From Eutreptiella sp. 'Long Island Sound 2002' (Eukaryota; Euglenozoa; Euglenophyceae; Eutreptiales; Eutreptiaceae): DNA of 64,000 nucleotides. The stretch lies in the NCBI GenBank assembly GCA_964036045.1, contig OZ038383.1, positions 8,758,430 to 8,822,429 of the forward strand, given 5' to 3'. A program made the translations under genes and the position numbers. Below the pieces are notes generated by a model that was not told the origin of the DNA, did not search any database, and saw only the letters and a program-made list of their open reading frames with translations. Below, piece after piece: positions 25,800 to 35,300 of this stretch. The stretch's first letter is position 1. Every line of letters starts with the position of its first letter.

Positions 25800-26309
25800 G
25801 TGGCTGGGATATATGTGCATAATACAAACACGCATTAAAGTGTACTTAGACACATTTAGGGCAACACGAAAGGAGAGGGCCAACGTTAGATGGTACATTA
25901 TAGCCGGCAGTTGTGTAAACACCCTATCTAGTGACCATGTTCGTGTTGTAGAGATAATTCTGTACACAACGAAAAAAGAATTGCACCAATCTGGGGTCCA
26001 GTGGCTGGGAAATATGTGCATAATACAAACACCCATGAAAGTGCACTTAGACATATTTCGGGCAACACAAAAAGGGAGGGCCAATGTTAGATCATACATG
26101 ATAGCCGCTAGTCGTGGAAACACCCTATCTAGTGACCATATTCCTGTTGTAGAGAGAATTCTGCACACAACGAAAAAAGAATTGCACCAAGTTTTGCTCT
26201 GGTGGCTGGGAAATATGTGCATAATACAAACACCCATGAAAGAGCACTTAGACACATTTAGGGCAACACAAAGGGAGAGGGCCAATGGTAGATCATACAT
26301 TACCGCCGT
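25800..26309. repeat. Right-edge, non-higher-order satellite monomers
   Basis: Diverged monomers. The one at about 25987 carries the same ctggggtcca variant as the left-edge monomer at 14942. The last copy breaks off within gatcatacattaccgccgtc near 26309. Confidence 0.8.
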
Positions 26310-26579
26310 CAGTGGGGGGGAGGGTACCAAAAAAATGGATCCCACAAAATTTTTTTTCCTTCCCATGTCACACGTACCACACATAATCTAGTGACCTAGT
26401 GATCTGCCTTGGAGATCCAAGCTAGTTCACACAATGGAGATCCAAAGTCGGTTCACACAATGGGGATTGGTGATTGAAAAGTGTTGTCATTATTTTTAGG
26501 ATGATGAGGAGGTGGCATTAGCTCAAAAACGGCACTACACTAGGGCATCATCAAAGTTGGATTCTTCCCACCCTACTGC

Positions 26580-27560
26580 TTGTTCAGCGTGCATTCGAAG
26601 TTTTGTTACACTGTGAAGTCAAAAACGATGAAATGGATGATGATGAGCCAATGGGACCGGGGTGTGACTGCGGATGGACGCCAAGAGGAGACCGACACGA
26701 AGGAGGGGCCCATGGAGCCATCAACCACACCAACACTGGAGGGACCACCCGGAGGACATCCTACAAATGGAGATGTCGAGAACACCGACACACTAGGGAT
26801 ACGATCGGAGGGGGGTGCCAGAGCAACCACGGGAAGAGCGACCGCAACAGCAAGAAGAGCAAAAACATGTAGCACACGGAGGAGAATGCAAACGAGATGC
26901 CACTGGCGATGGAGAACGGGACGCAGGTGGTGCGGGAACCATGGCCTTGGACCGGGCAAGCGCCGGAGCTGCCATGGGGAGTGCAACACATGCAGTGTAG
27001 ACGGCAGAGTGCGCCAAGCTGGCGGTCTAACAAGGAGTGCCAAACCATGAATCCCAGACAAAGCTAGATGACCAGGAAGGACCGCCATTGCCACTAGAGT
27101 GGACGAAGTCCAAGGCCTTTGAGGAATGCTTTGTTGATTGCTATGACAACAGCTAGGGAGTACGTAACACTAGGATAACATGGCTGGGCAAGCGCAAGGC
27201 ATACGTCTCCACGGATCTCCAGGAACTGGTTACAGGGCAGGTAGCGAGGAACATGGCAGAACGAAGAGCAGGACAAAGGTGATTCATAGATTGTTGCGGG
27301 ACATGGCTACAACGGTGCAGCAACGGGCAACCCGGAGAAACTCCAGTGCAAAAGAGGCATATGTACAAGTCCAAGACGGGACCCTTCCATGGAATACATC
27401 ACCAACAGTGGACATGAGCCCCAAGCTAGACAAGAATGGGCATCGGTCCAAGAATGCGCCAGCGGAGGAGATAGCGGGCAAAGGCCTTGGACCTGCTTGG
27501 CACGTACAAGTACCATAGGAGATGTGGGACAAACTGCGACCATACAACTGGAGACGTGCA
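26580..27560 (+). pseudogene. Degenerate open frames, probable upstream part of a retroelement
   Basis: Plus-strand frames are repeatedly open but switch frame. They read P/T/E-rich stretches (GPMEPSTTPTLEGPPGG) and later LPLEWTKSKAFEECFVDCYD near 27090-27150. Composition and position just before an RT fragment suggest a decayed gag or linker region. No motif fixes this. Confidence 0.35.
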
Positions 27561-27587
27561 CACTAGGGGGCGGCGGCTAGTAGGGAT

Positions 27588-27972
27588 GTGCAGCTCCAAG
27601 CTAAGGTCCATCACATTTACGAGGATGATCTGCTGGATAAGACCACATATGGGAGAAGGCCGAATGCCAAGGCATTCGCGAAGGCAAAGTCTACGGAGAA
27701 GGGCTCGCTGATCATCAACATGGTACCGTGGAACGAGCAGTGAGGAGGCATTCGTGAACAAATATAACTACCAACTCTGCAAGACCTAGGTGACCAATTC
27801 AAGCAAGCGGCCTGGGGCCGAACGAGACTGTATTCATGCAAACCGCACGTGTCCAACATGTTCTGGAGCTGCTCTCTACCGTCGGTGGAGAGGGATACCA
27901 TACACATTGGAGTATTTGAAGAAGTATAAGGCTTGCATAGCTTACGGTTTGGATATACACATAGCCCTGTGA
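27588..27972 (+). mobile_element. Reverse transcriptase fragment (dead)
   Basis: One frame, interrupted by three stops, reads KGSLIINMVPWNEQ, then VSNMFWSCSLPSVERDTI and FGYTHSPVMA. The N-x-F/Y-W-S-x-x-L-P block followed by (P)FGWxxSP is the motif A/B arrangement of an RT group common in protist genomes. At the position where the catalytic aspartate is expected (K-x-D before the N-x-FW), this copy has histidine. It ends before any YxDD block. Confidence 0.5.
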
Positions 27973-28034
27973 TGGCCACGTACACGGCCGCCCATCCCAT
28001 TTCCCCACCGCCGTGCCGGGCTCTAGCACTGACT

Positions 28035-28564
28035 TCAAACTGCAAATCTACCCGTCCTTGACCGGTAGGTCTCAAACTTGCTGCATCGCAATGCTACCGC
28101 GCCTCTGTTGACTCTATACACTAATATATCATCAAGCTTCTCGACCGTCTTCACCTCCTGCATCTTGAATTTCCCCATCGTGATCAATAGCATCAAGATA
28201 TCAGCGGGGTACATTGCACGGATGGTGAATGTGACTGGTAGGGCTGGTGTCGTAGCAAAACCTACCAATCCGACCTCAGCCAATACATCTTGGAAAAGCA
28301 AAGTTGCAAACCTCAATCTCCCCTTGAGCAATGAGCGCTTACGCCAAAACTGCTAATTCTCTCTTTTTTGACAGCCAACTTTTTTTGCTCGTTCTTTCCA
28401 TCTTGTTGTTCCCAACTGAACTTGTAGATAATCTTAGTCGCAATGAGCGTAGCCTTATTGACGATATAATGGCAACAGGCTGGAAAAAATATCCCACGGC
28501 TCTTGCAAGGAATGGGTACATTACTCCAAGTTGGTCTGGAAGCTAAAGGAATCCTTGATCTCAT
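28035..28564 (-). pseudogene. Degenerate coding-like stretch, unknown
   Basis: Two adjoining minus-strand frames read WEQQDGKNEQKKLAVKKERI and then, after a frame change, LLFQDVLAEVGLVGFATTPA and GKFKMQEVKTVEKLDDILVY. The residue mix looks protein-like. It may be another part of a decayed mobile element. Not recognised. Confidence 0.3.
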
Positions 28565-28599
28565 TGTAGCATGGGAGGATGTTTGGTTGCTCCTTTGCC

Positions 28600-29409
28600 T
28601 GCTTTCACCCTTGATCCCATGTGAACACGTCCTCGTACCATAATTTGCCGACTAGCATCCACTGTCACTCGCAATCTCTGGTGAAGTGCCCAGACTTTCT
28701 TGTGGGCACTGGGACAAGTTCTGGCTCGCATTTTCTACACCGAGGGGTGTGCCGCGTATCGTGCTGCCTGTCTTGGTGTGCGCCATAGAGCCCATATGGT
28801 GAGCGCCTGTGGGGATCCCCCCCAATGCCCTATAGCATGCGACTCCCATCCTTTTCTAGATGTGTTCCACTTGCCAACGTTGTCCTGACAATTGCAACCT
28901 GAACTCGGGCCCCCAAGCTGCCCAATGACCTTTTGAAAAGCCCTTTTTATGCACTTTTCCAAAGTATACGCATACAAACAGCCCCCCTGAGGACGACACT
29001 TGGCACATATTGGAATGAAACGGGCAAAAATCCCAAAGAAATGCTAATCTGCCCAGCTCTAGTGCTAACTGAATGTACCAAAAGATATGGTTCTGCAGCG
29101 AAACCCTTGCACCACAGCCACCTGGACCGCAACGGCTGACAGCTGCAGCACCATTCTTGTTTACCCCAGGGAGAGCACACCCCCTGGTCGTGCTGCAACT
29201 GCTGCTCCGCAGGCACTGTTCATCCACCAGACGCCCTATGGACCCCGAGCCCCTCAGTCTACGGCCTGAAGAAGAAGAAGGCCGCCTCAATCCTGAGGAT
29301 CATTTGCCACTTGCCCTTGCCCTTGATCACTTGGGGAACCCCTGGGCTGGATCCAAGCGAGGCGTTGCGCTGCTGCACTTGTGGACGCTTTCAGAGCGGT
29401 GGAAATTAC
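28600..29409. other. No confident gene
   Basis: Open frames on both strands are similar in length. Nothing recognisable. Confidence 0.3.
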
Positions 29410-29666
29410 GCCCAAACCCAGGCAGCTCCTATCGGAGTGGGGGTTTTCCGCTGCAGTACTACACCGCCCTTAACCGATTGCACATTAGCACGAGCCCAAA
29501 CCCAGGCAGCCCCTATCGGAGTGGGGGTTTCCCGCTGCAGTACTACACCGCCCTTAACCAATTGCACATTAGCACGAGCCCAAACCCAGGCAGCCCCTAT
29601 CGGAGCGGGGGTTGCCCGCTGGAGTACTACACCGCCCTTAACCGATTGCACATTAGCACGAGCCCT
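29410..29666. repeat. 84-bp minisatellite, three copies
   Basis: Starts of gcccaaacccaggcag are exactly 84 bp apart (29410, 29494, 29578). The three copies differ at a few positions. The period is 28 codons, so a plus-strand frame stays open and would read NPGSPYRSGG and YYTALNRLHIST three times. No evidence shows that it is translated. Confidence 0.95.
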
Positions 29667-30382
29667 TGAAAATCCAAGATTTTGTTGTGTAACGGGCCAG
29701 CGGTGAAGTTTGAGAGCCGGTTGCAACACAGATGACACTAATGAACCCAGCGCTGAGGCTGTGCTGCTGAGAGAACAAAAAACCTTCAAAGGCAGGGATG
29801 TGATGGCATGAGGCAGGCAGCACATGCAGCCTGAACCACAGACCGCAGAATACTCCGCCTGCGATGGATGGACGGTATCTCGGCACCCACAATCGCATTC
29901 ACAGAAGAGCCGAGCCCAACCAGGATGGAAAACAAACTACTGTAGACACGCGAGTACGATATGCGTCGTGCCTCTTTCCTCAGCATTTGCCCTGTGCCAT
30001 TCTTCTGTGTTCTCGAAGACTTTGAGCTTTTGACGTTTCTTCCCTCTCTGTGGGCGATTCCGAGGCCAGCCATGTGCCACGCCAGATGCTCTACATCGGG
30101 ACACATACAAGCAGGAAACACCCCGGTTGGAACCCAAGGGAGCCCTGCCTCCCCCACAGCATCCTCTCACCGTGATCCTGCATATCCTCGACAAATCTCC
30201 AACGTTTGTTGAACCACGCCCCCCCCTCTCAAACGGTGCCGGACTTCTTTTTGAGTCCATCAGGGCAAGGGAAATCATCAGAGACTGAAATCAGTGGAGG
30301 CAGTGATGCTGGATGGGAGATTGTCGTCTCATGATTCGAAATTCACGGCGCTGTTTCGGCACATGGCACAGGCATGCAAGGC

Positions 30383-31030
30383 CTAGGTCTGCTTTTCACA
30401 TAACTTGGCAGATTTTTGGTGCAGATTGTACATGAACACGAGGGCACCTACCCATGTGACAATCAGAGTCACAGCCTTAACAAAGTGTGCATCCGTAAAC
30501 TGTCCCGTCGGTATATGCGCGCAGACGGGCTGTGCAGGAAGTACGTCCATTGCAAGTGGTTGGCTATCACAAACAACAGCAGCTTCTGGCGACTGGATAC
30601 AAGCCTCAATGTACCTCTGTCCATCTGTAGAAGGCATTTGATATCGCATGTGCACCGGAACGTCAAAAATGATGTCATCTGCATCTGACGCAGTCTGGTA
30701 CGTCGCCTTGAATGCCACTGTGTGGTATGGAGACATGAACGCAGGCATCTCCAAATCAATGTCCTCATTAAATACTGCTGTAAAATTTTGACCAAATCTT
30801 TCTGCCTGCTGCAATTCATATTGGTCGACATAGACAGATGGTGGTAAGGTTTCTGTCAGCACAACAGAGCAATTGTCAAATCCTGCCGGTAATTTTACAT
30901 GGGTGTGCAGGCGGAGATGGTATCCCGTCCCCTGCAAAGTTCGGTCAAAGCGTAGGTGGCCTGCAGAGACGCCTGCATCCAGCAGCACCCCCAACCAGAG
31001 CATCCACCATTGGAATCCACTTGCGGCCAT
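30383..31030 (-). CDS. PIGX: PIG-X, GPI mannosyltransferase I stabilising subunit
   Basis: Complete single-exon gene of 215 codons plus stop. PIG-X (Pbn1 family) is an ER membrane protein that binds and stabilises PIG-M, the enzyme adding the first mannose to the GPI anchor. Residues 1-23 form a signal peptide (WWMLWLGVLL core). The luminal domain carries the family hallmarks: VVLTETLPPSVYVDQYEL at 57-74, EDIDLEMPA at 89-97, and FDVPVHMRYQMPS at 122-134, followed by SPEAAVVC. Two N-glycosylation sequons (NCS at 53, NFT at 82) fit a luminal position. One membrane helix at about 183-201 ends in a short basic cytosolic tail. Length matches the family (about 200-260). The start chosen is the ATG directly before the signal peptide; the frame extends further upstream without a signal-like sequence. 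Flanks hold no exon, so the gene appears intronless, unlike its neighbours. Confidence 0.9.
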   Translation of the reverse strand: MAASGFQWWMLWLGVLLDAGVSAGHLRFDRTLQGTGYHLRLHTHVKLPAGFDNCSVVLTETLPPSVYVDQYELQQAERFGQNFTAVFNEDIDLEMPAFMSPYHTVAFKATYQTASDADDIIFDVPVHMRYQMPSTDGQRYIEACIQSPEAAVVCDSQPLAMDVLPAQPVCAHIPTGQFTDAHFVKAVTLIVTWVGALVFMYNLHQKSAKLCEKQT

Positions 31031-31249
31031 GACTACAGACTCAAGCCAATGCTCAAGCCAAGACGTACATTTTCTAAAAGCGACAAGGATGGAATGCTGG
31101 AAACGGTGATGAGTAATCATGGGGCAGTGTGTCACACCGTTGCTCCCCTGCCCACACCTGTGCGCCCACCACTCTTGTTGCATACGGTTCAGTAGCACTA
31201 TTTGTCAGCTTACAACATGCATTTGGCCCTTCCCATCGATGCTGCTATT

Positions 31250-31754
31250 CAGGGATGGATATAACGGGGGGGGGGGGGGTTCGGCCCGGACCCCCCCCCC
31301 ACCCCCCCCCCTGGTCACAAAAAAGGTCACCATATTTGGTCACAAAAAACGTGACCCACAACCGGCCGTTTTGGGCAGCCCTCTGCCTGTACATGTGCAT
31401 GGGAGGGGGGGGGGATGGTGCAACATGGGATACACAGCACATTTGACACGCACAGTGCGCTGAGTATATACCAGCACGAATGTCATTCAGGGTCATTCAA
31501 TGTCATTCACTGTCATCACTTCCAGTGACAAAATTGTCTTGCTCGCTGCAGCTATGACTACATGACGGCTCATTATCACTGTCACACGACATTCCACCGA
31601 AAACACCTTATTTGGTCACGATATTTTTCGGGTTTGCAATTTCCCACTATGGCCCTTCACTTTTTTTTGTGACCAGTCCCAAAAAATGACGCCCCCGCCC
31701 CCTCCCCCCGGACCCGGACCCCCCCAAGTGGCGCCAAAATTATATCCATCCCTG
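31250..31754. mobile_element. hAT-type MITE with perfect TIR and 8-bp TSD
   Basis: A 505-bp element begins CAGGGATGGATATAA and ends with its exact complement, a 15-bp perfect terminal inverted repeat. Both ends are flanked by the same 8 bp, CTGCTATT (31242-31249 and 31755-31762). Eight-bp duplications and TIRs starting CAGGG are the marks of the hAT superfamily. The inside is G/C-tract rich (ccggacccc on both subterminal sides) with ggtcac repeats, and has no transposase frame, so it is non-autonomous. It lies 220 bp upstream of the PIG-X start codon and could affect its promoter. Confidence 0.92.
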
Positions 31755-31961
31755 CTGCTATTGAGCTGTTTGTTGTACACTCCAGGCTGCTTGCTGCAGG
31801 TGCTGTAGGTATTGTATAAGCTAGTGGTCCCATTGTCTCTCTCGTACAACCACAAAGTGTGCTGTTTTGGCTTGCACAGTTGTATGTGTTGTGATTGCGG
31901 TCATGTGGTGTGTCGCGTGTGTAAGGGCATGCGCTGCCGTGTATGCTGGCTTTGTTCCACA

Positions 31962-32812
31962 TCAGTGTTGGCCATATCCTCCATTGTCTTGTGTAGCCAT
32001 TCCCATTGTGGTGATCTTTTTGGATGCTTCGTTGTTGTGCATGGCTGGGTTGTACCTCCCCTTAGTCCATCCCCTCCCCCAAGGGTGTGCTTGATTCGCG
32101 CCAACCCCCGAAGCTGGCGCAAGTATCCCATGAGTGTTTTGTCGCCAAGCCCCCCTGACCACCGACGACTCGTATGTTCCCCCGTACCCACCGTGGATGG
32201 CTGCTTCCACTCGGTCTCGCGCCGCCGCCCACGGGTACTCCCTGTCACCAAGGTCGCAGAACTCGAGTCACTTGCAGCGGCCCAAGTAGCCGAATTTGGC
32301 GTGGTCGTGCCACCAGTGGTGCTGCCCACAGTCCCCGCATGCTGTTTTCGGCGGGTTCTCACTGTTGATCCAATCTCCCGTGTGATGACTTCGGAAGTGC
32401 TTGAATTCCACCTCGTCTACGACGGCCCTCTTGTATGGCTGAGCTCCTTTCTTTCGTCTGCGCAACGCCAATGAGCTGGAGCTTTCCGTCCCTGACGAGT
32501 CTGATCGCCGCAGCTGTTGTCGTTACTGGACGAAAATGTGCCTCCCTTTTTCTTTTTGCCCTTGGACTTGTTTCGGGCCTACTACTCCTGTGGTTCCTCC
32601 TTTTTCTGGCGCCGCTGCTCCTTCTTCTTTCGCTTGTGCCTCTCCTCCTTCAGCTTGCTGCGGAGCTCCTTCTTTCCCACCGTGTCGCAGTCGAGTATCA
32701 CCTTCCATATGTCTTTTGCCATGTCCCTCGGCAGCAGTACTTTATTGGCGTCCTCACTCGACCACCCCTTCAGTACTTGGCACAGCTTCTGTGTCCACCT
32801 CGGTGCACCGGG
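31962..32812 (-). pseudogene. Decayed gag-like or basic coiled-coil protein remnant
   Basis: At 32812-32582 the minus strand reads WTQKLCQVLKGWSSEDANKV, then DMAKDIWKVILDCDTVGKK, and ends in a very basic coil (KEERHKRKKKEQRRQKKEE) before a stop. Other frames continue downstream, including one at 32471-32268 with RRRKKGAQPYKRAVVDEVEF and a cysteine/histidine cluster CGDCGQHHWW...HDH...C that could be a damaged zinc knuckle. Frame changes and stops mark it as a relic. Gag origin is an inference from the basic region plus Cys/His cluster. Confidence 0.4.
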
Positions 32813-32999
32813 TCATTTTCGGATATCATCAGCCTTTCCCAGCCCCACTCATACGCATGTGCCCGGGCCGCTGCGTTCATCCCCTGCCCTCACGCCGGCG
32901 GCCGCAAAAAATGAAGAACCGATGGGGGGGGGGGGTAGGTGTAGGAAGGCGGGGTCAGGAGTGGTGCATAGGTTAGGGGGCCCATGCACAGAACCTACT

Positions 33000-34951
33000 T
33001 CTTCCACAGGCTCGTAACTACTGGTACCAGGAAGAATGGGCACACAACCGATAATATTGCAAAGCATTCCCACCAAAAAATAGGTACACAAAAACGAAGA
33101 ACAGGTACAAAAAAAAATAGCTATAGGGGGACATGGATGAAAAACATCATTTCAAACAACTTTGCATGTCAATGCAAAAAAAAAGGAGGAAAGGCAAAAG
33201 GCAAATGGTTTCGTGAACGAAGGGAGGAGGGAGTAGGTACCAGAACTCATCTGCAAGGCGATTGAAAGGTTTCTACCTCAGAGTGGGAATGCCTTCAAAG
33301 AACACAACACGGGAGCTTGTCATGTCTCCAAAACCTTTTCTCGGACTGGGGCACTGACGCACACTTGGAAAACTTGTGCAATGCTTGCCTTGCTCTGGGG
33401 GCGTTTTCGCACAGCGCCAATTATTGCCAATTATTACGTTGTTTATCTTGGGAACACCCCTGAAAACCACCCACCTACAGAAGCGTGCATGATCATTCAC
33501 AACAGCATCGGGGGTGCAGAATTCAGGACCCCGGGACCCGTGGCAAGCATCAGACTAAAAAAGAAAATCCTGGGTGTACTAGCAGGGGCTGTAGGGTGCA
33601 GAATTCAGGACCTTGGGGCCGTGGCTACTGGTGGTGAAAAACAGCCGACTTTTCGCACAGTGCAGGCACAGCGCGCGTGCACAGCGCACGGTGCGCCCCC
33701 CTTGTCTTTGATTATTTAGGCAGGCGCACAGTTAGATCTGTTTGTCTTTAGGAATACATTCAGTCCCGTTTGGGAGGGACGCATTTCGTTCGGGCACCAC
33801 CATTCAGTTCAGGTACACATGCTGCTATTTCAGGCACGCTTGCAGCTAGTTCAGGCACACACCTGTGGGGTTATGAGCCCCCCTCCGCCGATAACGCACA
33901 ACTAAAGGAAGCTTTAGTTTCTTTGCCTTTCTGGTTTTCTTTCCAGATGTGTTCATGCGTGCCATCTTTGTTTCGCATTTTTGGCGATAACACAACTGTC
34001 CCAAATGTAGAAGAAGAAATGTCCCAGCGATCCAAACGCGGTACCCCCCTTTTAAGTGGGCCAAAGGGGCAGCAGTGTCACACCGGCACACAGTGGGCAT
34101 GTTTTTTATCATGCCGACCAACGCTCCTTGGTGCTATCCAAGACTTCCCCGCCTTTGGGAAGTCGAATTCACCAGGGGTCATGCACCCATGTGAAGCCTC
34201 CTCCCTTTGGCGACCACTGCAGCTCCTCCTTTGTCGACGGTGCTCCTGTGTTGGATCCTATGAAAATGAAGACACTGGTGGAGTTTCTTCGTCGCAGCTT
34301 GGGGAAATCAGGAAGCAATAGCAAAGCGCATGTGTCGCTGAGCACCAGTTGTTGATGGAGGGGTTTGTAAGTCTAGTGAATGCGTGCTTTTGATATTCGC
34401 AGAGGTGGAGCTGGATGTGATGGGTATTGGCTTTAAACCCCTGGCTCAACATTTGCCAAATACTCTCTCGGCAGATGCAGGATGGAGCTGAGGAGCTGAG
34501 ACGCTTGCCGGAAGCACAGGAGGGGCTGAGTGTCTCTGCCAAGTGTTTGCAGCACAGACATGGAACTGGCCCCACAGTTTCTGATTTGGAAAATACTTCT
34601 TAGTTGAACAACTTTTAGGTTCACACTTCTGCCAGTGCATCCCACCTGAATGCAACATGCTGATTGCACTGATCTTGTTGCGCTGTAGACCCCATCAGAA
34701 CTGGTCATGCCTGAGAAAGCACCTGCACCTGCTCTGAAAAAGCACATGCAAGTTGACTGTTTTAATTGTATATTGCACCAAAAATCCTCACCAAAAACTA
34801 CACCTTTGCCCAGGCACCTCTTTTCAATCTGAGGCAAAGCAAAATATTACTGAATCAAATAGTTTACACACCAAAAAAGCCACTCCATCAGCATGCCACA
34901 TCCAATTCAAACTTCCTCGGACACTAAATCAGGATTCTGATCACCACTGTG
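33000..34951. other. No confident gene
   Basis: A possible minus-strand exon at about 34446-34590 reads SSMSVLQTLGRDTQPLL and resembles the repeat protein further right, but its acceptor and period do not fit convincingly. Short imperfect duplications (ttcaggcac, cagttcagg) occur at 33795-33860. Confidence 0.3.
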
Positions 34952-35092
34952 CTACACACCAGGTGGATCAATAATTATCTTACGTTTGTGCACCACAAAG
35001 TATGCCACACCACAAAGTAGCGTAATCACACAGTCTTGGTCTTGCCATGAAAGGCCAATTGATTTCTCCGGCTGTAATCGGACATGGCTCCT
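34952..35092 (-). CDS. Probable terminal exon of a single-pass membrane protein
   Basis: After a gtgccag acceptor in phase 0 the frame reads 46 codons to TAG: RSHVRLQPEKSIGLSWQDQD, then one membrane helix CVITLLCGVAYFVV, then HKRKIIIDPPGV. A single helix followed by a basic stop-transfer patch and a short tail is typical of a tail-anchored or type I membrane protein C-terminus. I do not recognise the family. Upstream exons would lie above 35.1 kb; that stretch begins with a long pyrimidine-rich microsatellite. Confidence 0.45.
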   Translation of the reverse strand, partial: RSHVRLQPEKSIGLSWQDQDCVITLLCGVAYFVVHKRKIIIDPPGV

Positions 35093-35139
35093 CTGGCACT
35101 TTCGCTGTGTTTGTGTCCGCATCTGTCTCTCTCTTTGTG

Positions 35140-35300
35140 TAGCCGCCTGTCTGCCACACCACCTGCGCACCTGCCTGCCTGCCTGCCTCTCTTTCTGTCT
35201 TTCTGCCTGTCCATCTGTCTGCCCATCTGTCTGTCCGCCCCTCTGTCCGTCCGTCTGTCTGTCCGTCTGCCCCCCCCCATTCCTCCGTCCCTCGCTCATC
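35140..35300. repeat. Pyrimidine-rich CTGT/CTGC microsatellite
   Basis: Imperfect tetranucleotide repeats of the types gcct, ctgt and ccgt run about 160 bp. On the minus strand they appear as a purine-rich tract that keeps a frame open with GRTDR-like repeats; that frame is an artefact. Confidence 0.85.

Larger units (their letters stand above)
14577..26309. repeat. 201-bp satellite array with 603-bp higher-order repeat
   Basis: About 58 head-to-tail monomers of 201 bp. Between about 15.77 and 25.8 kb most form a repeating trio. Type A begins atgcgcataccacaaatatc and has gccgctagt. Type B begins atgtacataatacaaacacc, with aaagggagagggccaatgg and gccgcaagtc. Type C has atgtgcataatacaaacacg, gtgtacttagac, gccggcagtt or gcctccagtt, and cagcgaaaaaag. 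A-type starts fall at 16170, 16771, 17172, 17774, 18377, 18980, 19583, 20186, 20588, 21191, 21794, 22397, 22999, 23602, 24205 and 25411, almost all 603 bp apart. Because 201 is divisible by three, long open frames appear on both strands; they are a by-product of the period and are not annotated as genes. Large homogenised satellites with higher-order structure are typical of centromeres or heterochromatin; that role is inferred. Confidence 0.97.

Noticed and set aside
14577-26309. Satellite as a CRISPR-like array
   Set aside because: Monomers are adjacent with no unique spacers, and the genome is eukaryotic.
14754-26391. Dozens of open frames of 62-196 codons in the satellite
   Set aside because: They repeat with the 201-bp period on both strands and are explained by the period being divisible by three; no sign of selection on one frame.
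34433-34640. Possible further HPR exon (SSMSVLQTLGRDTQPLL)
   Set aside because: Acceptor, donor and repeat spacing do not agree in one frame; left as a weak hint only.
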